From Margaritifera margaritifera (Eukaryota > Mollusca > Bivalvia > Unionida > Margaritiferidae), in assembly GCA_029931535.1 (NCBI GenBank), contig JAQPZY010001372.1, positions 1,488,001 through 1,552,000 on the forward strand: 64,000 nucleotides of DNA, written 5' to 3'. Shown one piece after another: positions 1 through 11,673 of this stretch (positions are counted from its first letter, which is position 1; each line of letters starts with the position of its first letter). The notes below the pieces were generated by a model. The model worked only from the letters and a program-made list of their open reading frames with translations, had not been told where the DNA came from and made no database searches. The translations under genes were made by a program, and so were the position numbers.

Positions 1-340
1 TACCATTGACACTAGGCACCAACTGCATATTTTAAGAAATCTTACTCTGAAAACCCAATGCTGATGAAACCATACATTCAGGTTTAGTGATAACAAGATT
101 TTCAAGATGGCAACCATGGTGTCGCTGTTGGATGTCAGATTGGCACTATTTTCATTTTGGACCAACTAGACATCATATCAAGTCTTTTACTAAAAACCCA
201 TGTAGATAATGCCATCTGTTCAGGCAGAGTAAAGATAACAACATTTTCAAGAAGGTCAACACATCAGCCATAACAGATGTCTGAAGGGTGCCATTTTCAT
301 ACTGGACCAATGGGATAAATGTGTACATGTATGTAGATGT
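1..340. repeat. R1 array, enters from left edge
   Basis: Units contain ACAAGATTTTCAAGATGG, a 'ggatgtcagattggcac' block, 'ATTTTCATTTTGGACCAACT' and a spacer to 'ccattcagg'. The last unit runs into the tail words 'ccaatgggataaatgtgtacatg'. At least two diverged units are visible and the array starts before the window. ORFs on the minus strand here are repeat shadows. Confidence 0.65.
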
Positions 341-1518
341 GTACATAGATGAAAAGGTGTAGTAATAACAAACTTGCAATAACAAACCAACACAGGATAG
401 AAAGATTGGCAGAGCTTTGCCCAGGAGAGCTAAAAACAATCAAGGACTTCTGTTCATTTCCTATATATTTATCACAACTAAAATTCAACTAGAAAAGTCT
501 CATCTTTCTTTTTTTAAAGGTAAGAATGGGTATCTAATAAAACTCTTTGAATATTTTCAAACATGAATTCAAGAATATATGCCAATTTAAAAAGTTTGTG
601 TAATGGAGTTCGACAAAAATTGACCCATCCATTCTCAATATGCAGGCTTTTGAAATTCAATGACTAAAAAATGTTATGTTATTTTGAACAGCAGTATCTC
701 AGTCATATATAGATATCTGTCAATGTCAACATACTACAGGAATTCAAGAGCTCCATCAGCGATCTGCATCACAGTTTTTCGATGCTTTGTTTGGTTTGGT
801 AATTATACAGGAAAATACACATTTACAGCAACACACAGGTTTCTAACCCACCTAGCTGTACTTAAAAGGCTGCAGATTTTTTTTTCTCCCCTCGTATCAA
901 GATTCTATAAAACAGTTCCTTTAGTAAAGAAGACACTATCAATGTCACTTGTCTGATGTAAATCTGTTTCCAAGTAACAAAACTAGATATTCAAATTTTT
1001 CACAGCCCTGTTTAAAGCTATAGCCCAAGAACTGTTCTACTCGAATAAATTACAATTACACAAATATAAGCCTTCCAATTGGTTCAAATTTTGGATTGAA
1101 GAATCTGCCCACATGTAGACAACCCATTAATCAACCAGTTTCGAAACAATCTTTAGTATTATATAAGAAATAAACAATATTCTTTGTCTCATTGACCCAA
1201 CCAAATAGACCACATGACGAATGACCTTAATTTCATCCTCAGTTCACCTAGCTGACCACCATAAGAGGCCTGGTGGAGACCGGCACTCTGCTATTGAAGC
1301 CAGAACACCAGAAGGTTTCGAATTTGTTGCGTTACTATATCATTGTTTGAAGGTGAAATTTTAAGATTTCTGTAACAACTAATTCTGGATTTCAAATCTT
1401 CCACATATAAAATCTCCATATTTAATGTTCTTATAAAATTCCACATCATCATTTACAAATTATAATGTTTAAAAGTGTAACCATCACAGAGGTTGGCACA
1501 AGTATGACATGTCCCTGA
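341..1518. other. Intergenic or intronic DNA without recognised feature
   Basis: AT-rich, many stops in every frame. The 98-codon plus ORF at 660-956 shows no recognisable domain. No repeat family was recognised. Confidence 0.4.
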
Positions 1519-1520
1519 TA

Positions 1521-4500
1521 CAGTACACGCATCGTGTTTTTATGAAAAAACACGTCGTGATCGTGGAGCTTAATCCTTTTCACGATGTGTCGTCGTGGAC
1601 AGGATATCGTGGTCATCGTGGATTGTCCACGTCGTGGCTCGTAGTGGACGGATTAAGTTTTATTGCCCATTTGAAAGTCGCAGCAATATAATTATGTAAT
1701 AGTGGACACCCACTACCACGCGTGGAACTTACCTATCGGCTCAGCTACAGCACACAGTGCAGAATGCTCTTTTTAATTTGTACGCAATGCCATTTAATAT
1801 TCAAAGACTCGCTCGCTAAAACGCATTCACATACGTGTATTGAAAGAGATGAAAGATAAATTGCGGAGAAAAGAGTCACGAATGATGCTTCACAAATTAT
1901 ACAAAGTTTAATTATCTTAATTTTAATGAGTGGGGGGGGGGGAAGATTCTGTTTTAAACAAACAAAGGGTAAAAGAAATCACACATAAATAGATGTATTA
2001 GCGGGTTTCATTCCATTATTAAATTAAAAGAATGCGAGAAATGTTGTCACTTTGTTTTTAATTACCCCATTCACTTTTAAATGGTCTGCTTAAAAAGTTG
2101 TTCCCACACAATGAAATATACACGGCGCTGTGCAATATACAACCTCTACTATTCCAGCCTGTTTGGTACTTGTGACTCAAATATACATGTCCATACGACA
2201 CATTTTCTCAGGAACTAGACACGTGTTTACTTTTACCGTAGACCTACTGTTTTTACTCCGATTTTACGAAGCACATGATGCTGCATTCTATGACCAACAG
2301 CTTCCAAAAAATATACTTAAGATTGCTGGTTTGGTCATCTGACGAGTTTAATATTACCAAATGGACTGGTAAATGCGATAAAAAGTGTGTAATCACGATT
2401 AATTTGCTTCAATTGGCGAAACTTTTAAAATTTCTGGTGTTTTAATTAATGTATCATTCAGTAAGATTTATTTTGTGCTTTGGAATTACTTCTTTCTCCC
2501 CTTGTTTAACTTGTACTGTATTAATGCAAGCTGAACACATCATATCTCTCAATAATGCCCTGTACATCACCCGAAATTGCCACGCCACGTGTTTGCCAAG
2601 ACTATAAAATCTATCTATATTATTGCACTCGTTGCTGTAAACATGTGGCTTCTTATTTTTCGTTAACTACTCCGACCTGGAGGTGGAAACGTTTTGGCTT
2701 CAGAGGTTGTAAATCCCAATTATTTCCTGTTAATTTTGAACCGTTCATATTAATTCTAAGGTGGTCGCGAATATTGTCAGGTCCACCTTGATTATTGCAG
2801 TAATGCTCTCTCATTGGACTTTCAGTCTATTAAATTTCTGAAGCATTAAGTTCGTACATGGTTAATTATGACCAGATTCGACAATAGATAATAAGAAAAA
2901 AAGACAAAGGACACTAATAGCAGGTGAATAACCCAATGAATTATATAAATTCTTGTTAAATACAAAATGAATTGCCAAGCAGCGATTTACATATTAACTT
3001 ACTTATATAAAGAGTGGAATCAAAACTGTATTTCTAAATTTTGTCCGTAGACGAATTCCAAAATGAAGATGAACGAGGCAGATTTCTAAAATGCATACTC
3101 TCTAATTATCAATGCCTGTTTCCAAGTTTGCGATGAAAGCTACGACTAACATCGATCGAAAGTTATGGTGCATAATCTCTCTCTCTCTCTCTCATGTTTG
3201 CATGTGATAAACACATTTTATTACAAAAAAGATGCATTAAAAAAAAAAAAAAACAGAAAGCTTGTAGTGTAATACAGCTTTCTTAAACATGTAATAGCTT
3301 TGTGTTGCTGCGATAGATTTGTATTATATGCGCTGCGTTGCAAGATTAATTGGGAGAATACAAATTTTATATGGTTTATTTTATATACCGCTAGAAACCA
3401 GTTTTATGCAAAAATATCACAACTTGACCACATTGCGTTTCTCACTCCATATTACAAGTCCAAAATTCGTTGTTCCACACGCAACAAAAATAGTTTCATT
3501 CAGAAGTTAATGCTTCTTTTGAAACATCGGGGCTACAAAAAATAAGATAGAAGCTCAACACTTCATGAATGGCCATGGTTAACAAGCGTAGCGGCTAACG
3601 TCAAAGTAAAAATGTCACTCCTCGGCTGCTGCTTGATGATAGATTCACGAATAAAGTGACGAAGAAAGTAACCTTTTTCATAAAAAATCACTTCGTTTAT
3701 GGCATGAAAAGCCACTGAAAGAGAGCAACCTTCAATACCATGTAGACGAATTTGGCTCATTTAAAAATTATCATACTCTGAAATAATCAGTCATTTTTCT
3801 AAGTCTACAGATAAAGTTATTTGTATCCTGCTTTCAATAATTTCTTTAAAGAAGGTTTTGGAAACTGTGTAGACATTAAAGAAAAACTATGACAAATTAA
3901 TAACTAGTACAAGAAGTTCTGTATGAAATATCATTTACTGAGAAAACACTGAAGTTGCCGCTTATACCCAGAGGCAGGATTGATGCGCTATTTATTTATC
4001 TAACGCTGTTTCATTCACGTCTTTCTAGCGCTTGCATTACAGGATGTTATGCCAGCTGAATTGGCTTCATTAAACAGAAACCCTTGGTGTTTTCATAACA
4101 ATATTCCCATGACATATTTGTATTCTGATTTAAGTAATTTAACTTCTACTCTATGTGCTACTGGGAGTGCGGGTGTGATAGGATTTAGCTTAAACAAAAT
4201 TACACTTGTTGTGATTTTTAGAAAATAAAATATTAATAATTTTACGTGACTCAGGACCATTGCTGCATGTTACATTTAAATGCTTGTTTCCTTTATCGGG
4301 AAAATAACAATACTATATATAGTTTGCTTTATATACCGCTAGAAACCAGTTTTACGCTATAATATCAACACTTAACGGGTATGTGTTTCTGAGACTTTCT
4401 CTGTCTAAATTCGCTCTTCACAAACTAACATCTTCTTAGTTTTAAAGCGTTTGATTTTGCGATAACAAGAAACATTTTTATTCAAGTGTTTTTTTAAAAA

Positions 4501-6089
4501 AAAACAGAGAAGCGCGACACTGACCAGTAGCTGCTAGGAATTGTTTTAATTTAAGTCATTTAAGACTTCAACTCTATTTGCTTATTATGCAACGGAGTGG
4601 GGGGAGGGTTGTAGGCTGGGAGAGAAAGAGAGACGGAGGAGATGGGATATAGCTTAAAACAACTACACTTCTTCTGATTTGTAGATAGTTTAGACGTGCA
4701 TCAAGGTCAGTACCCTCCCGCCCCCCCCCAAATTTAAGTTAAATGTTTTACACGATAATATGAGAACTTAACATCAAATGCGTTTCTCAATCCAAATTTG
4801 TTTTTCACAAACTAACATCTTTTTAGCTTTAAAGTGTGTGGTTTGTGATATTTTCATTCAACAGTTATTGTACTGTACATTTTGAAACATCGAAGCACGA
4901 CATTGAACATTAGCTGATGACATGTATAAACTGTCGTGACGGACTGTTGTTGACTCGAGGCAGGAAGCTACAGCAACAGGCATAGCGGCTGGTTTCAAAG
5001 TAAGAATGATACTCCTCAGCCAGTTCCTGGTGATGCAATGTAGATTCGTGAAAAAAGTGTGGACAGGAAATAACTTTTTTTTCTCATTGAACTCACTTGT
5101 TTATGACATGAATGGCCACTGATAGAGCGCAACAGTCAATACAGTGTATACAATTCCGTGCATTTAAAAATTGCCGTACTGTCTCATAAACAATGTTATT
5201 TTAAAAGTTTAAGGGTGACAGTACAGAAGAACCTTTCCGTAGTATAGCTCCTGTATCTTTTTTATTTTAAAATACTTTGGCAAGAATTATGACATACATG
5301 TCATAATGTGCCAGTTTTCATGATCGTACATGTTCGATATAAATATTACGGCGTTCGTTTGTAATCTCTTTTCGAGTTCTATATGTATTACTGCTTTCAA
5401 TGATTTCTTCAAGGTGGGTCTTGGAAATGATATGGAAATTAAAGGGAAACTGACAAATTAATAACCAGTACACAACACACTTTTATGAAATATCATTTAT
5501 TGAGAAAGAACCTCGAAGTTACCGCTTGATGCAGAACAATGTCAATTTCCGCATTTGTATACGCTAACAGGTACATATACATGTATTAAATCAGTAGGGA
5601 TGTACATTGTAGCTAAACAATTATTTCTAATGTACGCTTTGTCATGGACAGTGGTGGAAAGATATCCAAGAAATATAAAACCTCATTTGTTCTACGTTAC
5701 GCGTGTTCGTCTGTATGTATCCTCAGCCAGGCTACTGATAAATACACAGGAAATGTTACCACTGTACAGGTAAAGGTATGAAATTGATACCTGCCATGTT
5801 CAGTTTACGGTGTCGGAGTTTCTCCCATATGTTTGTTTAGTGTGTCGACTCGCGGAGCGAATACAATAGAATCAGCGAGGGGTGCCATAAAACCCACTAC
5901 GACTCACGACGACTGCAATAAAATCCGTCACGCACTTCCATTAGACTGAGTGGATTTTCACTAAATTAGTGTGAAAATCCACCAGACTGCGTGGACTTAA
6001 ACTACTCATAGTGGACATTTAATCCCCTGCCTTCTCTCCACGCCCACGCAATTTTCGTGGTGAATCATACAAACACGATGCGTGTACTG
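1521..6089. mobile_element. 4.6-kb non-coding TA-flanked DNA transposon, copy A
   Basis: The left end is TA|CAGTACACGCATCGTG and the right end is its inverted match, CACGATGCGTGTACTG|TA, about 24 bp of terminal inverted repeat including the T-run. The TA duplications and CAGT start are what Tc1/mariner/pogo-type elements leave, but there is no transposase and no ORF above about 86 codons. The subterminal zones are rich in CGTGG/CACGAC words and carry a near-perfect hairpin at 5943-5988 (TGGATTTTCAC / GTGAAAATCCA). The interior contains three diverged direct repeats (about 3340-3760, 4310-4560 and 4740-5200) sharing CACAAACTAACATCTT, GAAACATCG and AGCGGCT words. A (CT)n run lies near 3180. It is the inverted counterpart of copy B. 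The transposase source is unknown. Confidence 0.8.
5943..5988. repeat. Subterminal hairpin of copy A
   Basis: Arms TGGATTTTCAC (5951-5961) and GTGAAAATCCA (5971-5981) are exact inverse complements around a 9-base A/T-rich loop, with further partial pairing outside (AGACTGAG / CCAGACTG). The same structure is kept in copy B at about 32097-32145. It may be a transposase or fold-back site. Confidence 0.65.
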
Positions 6090-6099
6090 TACGTACACA

Positions 6100-6426
6100 G
6101 AACAATGGTTGCTAACATCAAGATCATTGTGTTGGAATTTGTGATAGTTTATGAAGAACATTAAGTGTCTTCTGCACAAACTTTAATATCTTTGACTTTA
6201 TGTAATATGACTTGTAAGACAGATAAAGTAGTATTCAGATTTTCTAATTTGTTGAAAACTTTAATGCAAGGTTAAGTCCTAGATCAAATATATCAGCTAT
6301 AAATATATTACAAGATAATTGATTTTAAAGTTGGGATAAATTATTTATAAAAGCATAAATAAATCATATATTGTTTCATTGTTTATTTCAAATCTAAATC
6401 AATCTTTAGATTTTTTTTATTTACAG
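6100..6426 (+). pseudogene. Intron remnant upstream of hAT-like exon, first unit
   Basis: The stretch from about 6280 to 6426 repeats at 6955-7105 with few changes and ends in a polypyrimidine tract and TTTACAG acceptor. It is the 3' part of an intron in a hAT-type gene remnant. The 5' part is lost next to copy A. Confidence 0.5.
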
Positions 6427-6796
6427 TGGCGAAACTTGCCAACAGATTTTTGGATCTGTGCCATGAAGAGAAAGAAGAACTTGAGGATGAGGCTCAGGCT
6501 TACATCTTAAGTCCAAGTCAGGAACTTCCTCCTCAGGATGAACATAGCTTGGAGGAGTATTGGAGTCAATAACCATACAAACCCAACAACAGGAAAACTG
6601 AAGTTAGAACTTCTTTGCAGGCTGAGCATGATTGTCCTGTCATTGCCACATTATAATACTGATACAGAGAGAACATTCTCCATTCTTCACAAAATACAGA
6701 GTGATTCAAGAAGAAATCTGGACCAGAGAACTATTGAAAGCCAGTTAAGTGTGAAGCTAGAGACTGACCACTGTCAAGCATTAGAAACCACCGGCT
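6427..6796 (+). pseudogene. hAT-type transposase remnant, C-terminal dimerisation exon, unit 1
   Basis: After the acceptor the frame reads VAKLANRFLDLCHEEKEELE and SLEEYW. A small deletion breaks the frame. A second frame from about 6580 reads KLKLELLCRLSMIVLSLPHY, then TERTFSILHKIQSD and ESQLSVKL. The last blocks match the hAT C-terminal dimerisation region (LPHxNxxxERxFS and LxxLLxVK type). hAT transposases and their domesticated derivatives use this region to dimerise. Here it is broken by the frame change and is a fossil. Confidence 0.7.
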
Positions 6797-6894
6797 AAGA
6801 AATATTACAGCAAGTTCAACAATGCTTGGATACCAGAGTTTAAGTATGTGCAGGCGAGTAGCACAGGTCCTGAGTTTGCAGTGTGTACTTCAAA
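6797..6894 (+). pseudogene. hAT-type remnant, N-terminal zinc-finger-proximal exon
   Basis: The frame reads KKYYSKFNNAWIPEFKYVQA and SSTGPEFAVCTSK. It resembles the start of hAT-related proteins where a W...F...S..G..FA.C block precedes a zinc finger. It ends at a donor AAAG|GTATGC. It lies directly after the C-terminal exon of unit 1, so the order is C-terminus then N-terminus, the reverse of a gene. This is expected at the junction of a tandem duplication. Phase across the following intron is wrong (leaves 0, next exon takes 2). Confidence 0.55.
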
Positions 6895-7105
6895 GGTATG
6901 CATCTTTTCTATTTCATAAACTACTTAAGTCTTCATGCACATAAATTAAGTTGAAGTCCTAGATAAAATATATCAGTTATAAATATATTACAAGAAAATT
7001 GATTTTAAAGTTGGGATAAATTATTTATAAAAGCATAAATACATCATGTACTTTTTCATAGTTTATTTCAAGTCTAAATCAATCTTTATTTTTTTTAATT
7101 TACAG

Positions 7106-7450
7106 TGGTGAAACTTGCTAAGAGATTTTTGGATCTGAGCCATGACAAGAAAGAAGCCCTTGAGGATGAGGCTCAGGAATACATCTTAAGTCCAAGTCAG
7201 GAACTTCCTCCTCAGGGTGAACATAGTTTGGAGGAGTATTGGAGAGCAGTCAACAACCTTACAAAATCAGCAACAGGAAAACTGAAGTTAGAACTTCTTT
7301 GCAGGCTGAGCATGTAAAGCATGATTGTCCTGTCATTGCCACATTCTAATACTGATACAGAGAGGACATTCTCCATTCTTCAAAAAATACAGAGTGATTC
7401 AAGTGGAAATCTGGACCAGAGAATTACTGAAAGCCTGTAAAGTGTGAAGC
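7106..7450 (+). pseudogene. hAT-type transposase remnant, C-terminal exon, unit 2
   Basis: This is a near copy of 6427-6796 offset by 679 bp, preceded by the same intron end and TTTACAG acceptor. It keeps the codons deleted in unit 1 (EEYWRAVNNLTKSATGKLKL) but has a short in-frame insertion with TAA next to the RLSM codons, and another stop (ESL*SVKL). It then continues into ERTFSILQKIQSD. The two units therefore decayed independently after duplication. Confidence 0.7.
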
Positions 7451-9017
7451 TTAATAATCACAATGAATATCATCAGTGGTCACTAGACAGTGATCTTGTG
7501 AAGGAAACTAAAAATGCTAATGGATTTTCTAAAAAAATATCTTTACAGTGAACTATAAGATAAACAATCCTTTCTTTTTCATTAACTGACAACATACTTA
7601 CTTGTATTAAGTAATTAGTATTGTCACTTTTTCCATCAGAATCAGAATCTGTTTCATGTTCAAAACTTGCTGCTTTATTTTAGTATAAAGAGAATACATA
7701 TTATGGCAAAATATAAACTTGTTTTCTTTTCAATCCCCTTAAAACACATACAATTTATGCCAATACAAATCTACTGGTTTAGAAGCCAATCTACTGATCT
7801 AAATTTGTAAATCTACTGGTCTGAAATCTGGTTCTGTCAAATGTATGTATTTAGATTATTACTGGTGGTCAGATTAATAAATACTGGTCAATCTGTTCAA
7901 TCAACAGACCAAGTGTAACTGCTAAACAAATTCTGTACCTTGTTAAATTCAATGGTGATTAAGTGCATTCAGAATATACTGATGTTTTGGACAACATGTT
8001 GTAATTTCAAGCAGACATGCAAATTACTTTCCCAGTAATTCAGAGTGAACTTTGACACCCCAAACTATTTTGCCCAAGTCATCCACATGGTCAGTCTCCG
8101 ATATCTAATTTAATACAAATAAATTGCATCCCTTTATCAACAATCACTGCACCTTTGTATAATTGTTATTGACTATACATTCCTACATTATTTGACCAGT
8201 TCCTGCCTTATTGCATCAACTAAGAGAAACTATATTTTTTTAATTTGTTATGGACAACACAAGGTGGACAGTTGATGTATTACCAGAATTTTTATAACGT
8301 TTGTGAATAAATGTCATCAGCTAGAATGGAGCTTTGTGAACTAATTCCCAGCATACAAAAAATTCTTTCCCTCATCATGTGGTATGTGATTGAGCTATAT
8401 CCAAGGTAGCTGGTCTTTTTATACTTATGCTGCATGATTGCAGTGGAACTATAAGCTGAGCATGAAGTGCAGAGTTAAGCTGTATGATTGGAACTATGAG
8501 AAAAGCATGAAGAGCAAATGGCAGGGTGGATTAAATGATATTAATTTAAGAATTGAAAGACTATAGAGAGGGTACAGTGATGGGAGGACAATTTCAAGAA
8601 CACCTTTTAATTCATACAATGGAAGTAACTCTAAAAGTCTCAAGTTAGGACTTTCAAAAGCCTACACAGATGGACTGAGGAAGAGCAAGTGATGCAGCCT
8701 TGCTTACTGCTTGGTGATCCAGCAGGAAGGTGACCGACATCAATATCAACAAGAATTGAAGAAAATTATGGAGATCTGGTGGATCATTTCAAGAACAGAT
8801 TCTTTTCAGTGAAATTCCATAGACTACTTATGAATGGATCACCAGGACAAGAGATGTATGGAACCCAGGATGATGGGAAAACAATGGCGAGCATCAGCAC
8901 AATGTAATTCAGTGCCAGTTTCAAAATTCAACATCTTTGTTTTTTGAGAAGCATATAAAAGCAACATGTAGGAAGTCCATATCAAACAGCATAGTAATAA
9001 CGATTCTTTTGCATCTG
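7451..9017. other. No recognised feature
   Basis: AT-rich sequence with scattered stops. A GC-richer patch at about 8560-8880 ('gggtacagtgatgggaggac' to 'aacccaggatgatgg') may be a decayed mobile fragment but no family was recognised. Confidence 0.3.
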
Positions 9018-10050
9018 AAAACAAGAGTCCCGCAATGTAACAGACACTATACTGCGCGAAAAGAATTTCTGGGAATTCAAGATAAGACCATTTCTTTCTT
9101 TCAACTGCTGAGTGCTAAAACCATCTCTGATATTCTTCAGTGATAACAAGATCTTCAGATTAGCTGCTGTGGTGGACATATTGGATGTCAGATTGGTACC
9201 ATTTTCTTTTAGGACCAAGTAGACATTATAAAAAGCCTTTACGTAAAAATCCAAATGTCAATATGACCATCCATTCAGGGGGAGTTATGAAAGCAAGATT
9301 TTCAAGACAGCCATCATGGCAGCCATATTGGATATAAAATTGGCACCATGTTCATTTAGGACCAACTTGCTATCAAAAGAAGACTATTGGTGAAAAAAAA
9401 CCATGTTTATATAGCCATCCACTTGGGAAGAAAACAGATAATATCGTCAAGATGGCCACCATGGTGCCATATTGAGGGTCTGTCATTTTCATTTCGGACC
9501 AACTAGACATTTTAAGAACTCTTCTGATGAAAACCCCATGTCAAAATGACTTTCCATTCAAGTGTAGCAATTCAGATCAGCACCATTTTAATTTAGGACC
9601 AACTAGACATCATAAGAAGTCTTTCAGTGAAATCCCCATGTTGATATGACCATCCATTCAGGACGTCTAGCAATAATAAGATTTTCAAGATGGTCACTAT
9701 GGCAACTAGACATCACAATAAGTCTTCTGGTGAAAACCCGATGTCAATATGACTTTCCATTCAGAAAGAAAGATTTTCAAGATGGCTGCCACATTGGTTA
9801 TATTGGACATCAGTTCACTTAGGACCAAGAAGACATCACAAGAAATCTTTATGTAAACCCCATGTTGATATCCATTCTGGAGGAGTAGTGATAGCAAGAT
9901 TTTCAAGATGGCTGCTGTGGCAGTCATATTGTATGTCCAAGCAGCACCATTTTCATTTAGGACCAACTAGACCATGGGATGAATGTGTGTGTAAAGTTTT
10001 ATGGCAATCCTCCAATTAGTTTAGGAAAAATAGAGCTAATAATTAAGTTA
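9018..10050. repeat. R1 composite element, eroded head hairpin plus tandem core
   Basis: The head at about 9022 (AACAAGAGTCCC...) leads into 'aagaatttctgggaattcaagataagaccatttctt' and 'gaaccatctctgatattcttcagtgataacaag'. About seven core units of 130-150 bp follow, each with 'gattttcaagatggc', 'catattggatgtc', 'ttcatttaggaccaactagacat' and 'ccatgtcaatatgaccatccattca'. The end has 'gaccatgggatgaatgtgtgt...ttatggcaatcctcc'. The tail hairpin is lost. ORFs in both strands are shadows of the repeat. Confidence 0.75.
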
Positions 10051-10860
10051 TGGAGTACAATAATTTATTCTCTCGTAGCACATTGTTGTTCAAGTCCTCT
10101 GTCAAGACAGGTAGAACATTGTATGTTTAAGCCCTCTGTTAGGTAGCACATTATTTAAGTCCCTCTGTTAAGGTTTATCAAATCGGCTACTATTGATAGG
10201 TTGATTAATAAAATGGTTTGTAAAAGTGAGGTAGTTGACTTGCAGCTATCAAATTATAAATCCAAAATGGCATGCCAATATCTGGGACCTTTAAGATAAA
10301 GTGCATAAAGTGTTCTTTTTCTCTCTGAACTATGTTTTAATTTGAATTTGCACATGAAATGAACAAATCTTTGTACATAAATTTAATTGTCCACCTTGTA
10401 AGTAAGATTGGTTCATGCTCATTAAAGATATTACAAATATCATGCACAATTTGGCTGATCAGCAGTTACATTAAAAAAACTGCATTTTTTCAAAACGAAA
10501 AAATTAAACCCACATTTATGTGCAGAGAAAGATCAAAGTTTAAACACACAATTTGATTATCTGACCTTTATTCCATCCTAATTATGTGATTAGTGGAACT
10601 ATTTATATATTTACAGTACCTAGTGTTGTTACTGCTTTCCTGCTCTGCACTTCTTTTTAGATCTATAACATTTTTTAACATGCTAAAATAGCTGGTCAAT
10701 AAGCTTCGATACTGAAATTTTACAAAAAGATGAATAGTTAATCATTTTGCTTTCAATTAGGTGCATATTGCAAATAAACATAACTTTCACTAATTTAAAC
10801 ACGAGTACACTGAATACACCCACCACATTTATAATACTCTTCTATGCAAATAACTAGTTT
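10051..10860. other. No recognised feature
   Basis: A short imperfect triplication at about 10080-10170 of a 'gtagaacattgt...aagtcctctgtta' motif (period about 40) is visible. The rest is AT-rich without coding signal. Confidence 0.35.
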
Positions 10861-11345
10861 TTGCACAGAAACTTTTCTTCCAGTAACAGTGACCTTGACC
10901 TTTGACCTTCTGACCGCAAAACAGACATATGTCAGCCATCCACAAAGTTTGGTCCAGGTCTATGTTGTAGAACCAATGATACTGATCTGAAACCACTTTT
11001 CATCTTTCAGTCACAGTGACCCTGGTCTTTGACCTTTAGATCCCGAAATCATCAGGCTTCTTCCATACCCCAACTACATTGATGTTATTCTGCAGAAACC
11101 AGTTTTCTTCTTTGTGTCACAGTGACTTTACCCTTTAACCTTTTGACCCCAAAATCTATCTGGCTCTTCCTAATCCCAAGTGCAAGCAGCCACACAGTTT
11201 CTGGTAACCATAGATTAAGGATATCGTGCGGGGATCATTTTCTTCTTTCAGTCTTGAACTCTGACCTTTTGACCCCAAAACTGACAGAGTTTTTCCTTAG
11301 CCCAAGTGAAAGAATCCACAAAGTTTGGTAACTGTTAATGCTGGA
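10861..11345. repeat. R2 array (TGACCTTGACC type)
   Basis: About four units of 115-125 bp share 'ttttcttctttcagtcacagtgac', 'cctttgaccttttgaccccaaaa', 'ttcttccttaccccaagtgcaagc' and 'ccacaaagtttggt'. The first unit carries TGACCTTGACCTTTGACCT at 10890-10908. The unit type is common in molluscan non-coding DNA. Confidence 0.7.
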
Positions 11346-11637
11346 AAACTTGAATTACTGTGTGAAAATGAAACTGGTATCAGACAGACGTACATCATTA
11401 TAATATGCTCATCCTTATGGCAGACATACACAATAAGCATATATGGTTATTATCCAGATTTTGCAGCATTTAAATAAAGACATACTTATAACAAGAAAAA
11501 CTACATTGCACCTGTGTGATTTCTATAAATTTATCAATAATAAAATTCAAGAAAAATCTTTATCATCTTTTTTCCCCTCAAAGTCTGAAAAAATGTAACA
11601 TTGGATTTTAAAACTAGGAAATGAAATTTGATATTAC
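11346..11637. other. Array tail and presumed intron
   Basis: The 'gaccgacatacatcattataatatgctcat' type tail closes the R2 array. The rest is AT-rich and, if the gene model holds, intron downstream of the microexon at 11638. Confidence 0.35.
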
Positions 11638-11673
11638 CTTCATCTGTAGGTTTTTTTGGCTCACAGTCCTTGC
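11638..11673 (-). CDS. Coding microexon, Lys/Pro-rich
   Basis: The acceptor is TTTGCTTTACTTTCAG above 11673 and the donor is GAAG|GTAATATC below 11638. The 36-bp exon takes 2 nt, leaves 1 nt and reads KDCEPKKPTDE. Its phase fits the exon at 19888-19939 exactly. Splice sites at both ends are close to consensus. The next exon, towards lower coordinates, was not found. Confidence 0.5.

Noticed and set aside
3300..3545. 81-codon ORF conserved between copies A and B as a transposase
   Set aside because: Conservation follows from the whole element being duplicated; several frames are open and no catalytic motif is present.
8890..10050. CRISPR-like array (regularly spaced repeats)
   Set aside because: Units are diverged along their whole length with no unique spacers; it is a eukaryotic tandem core.
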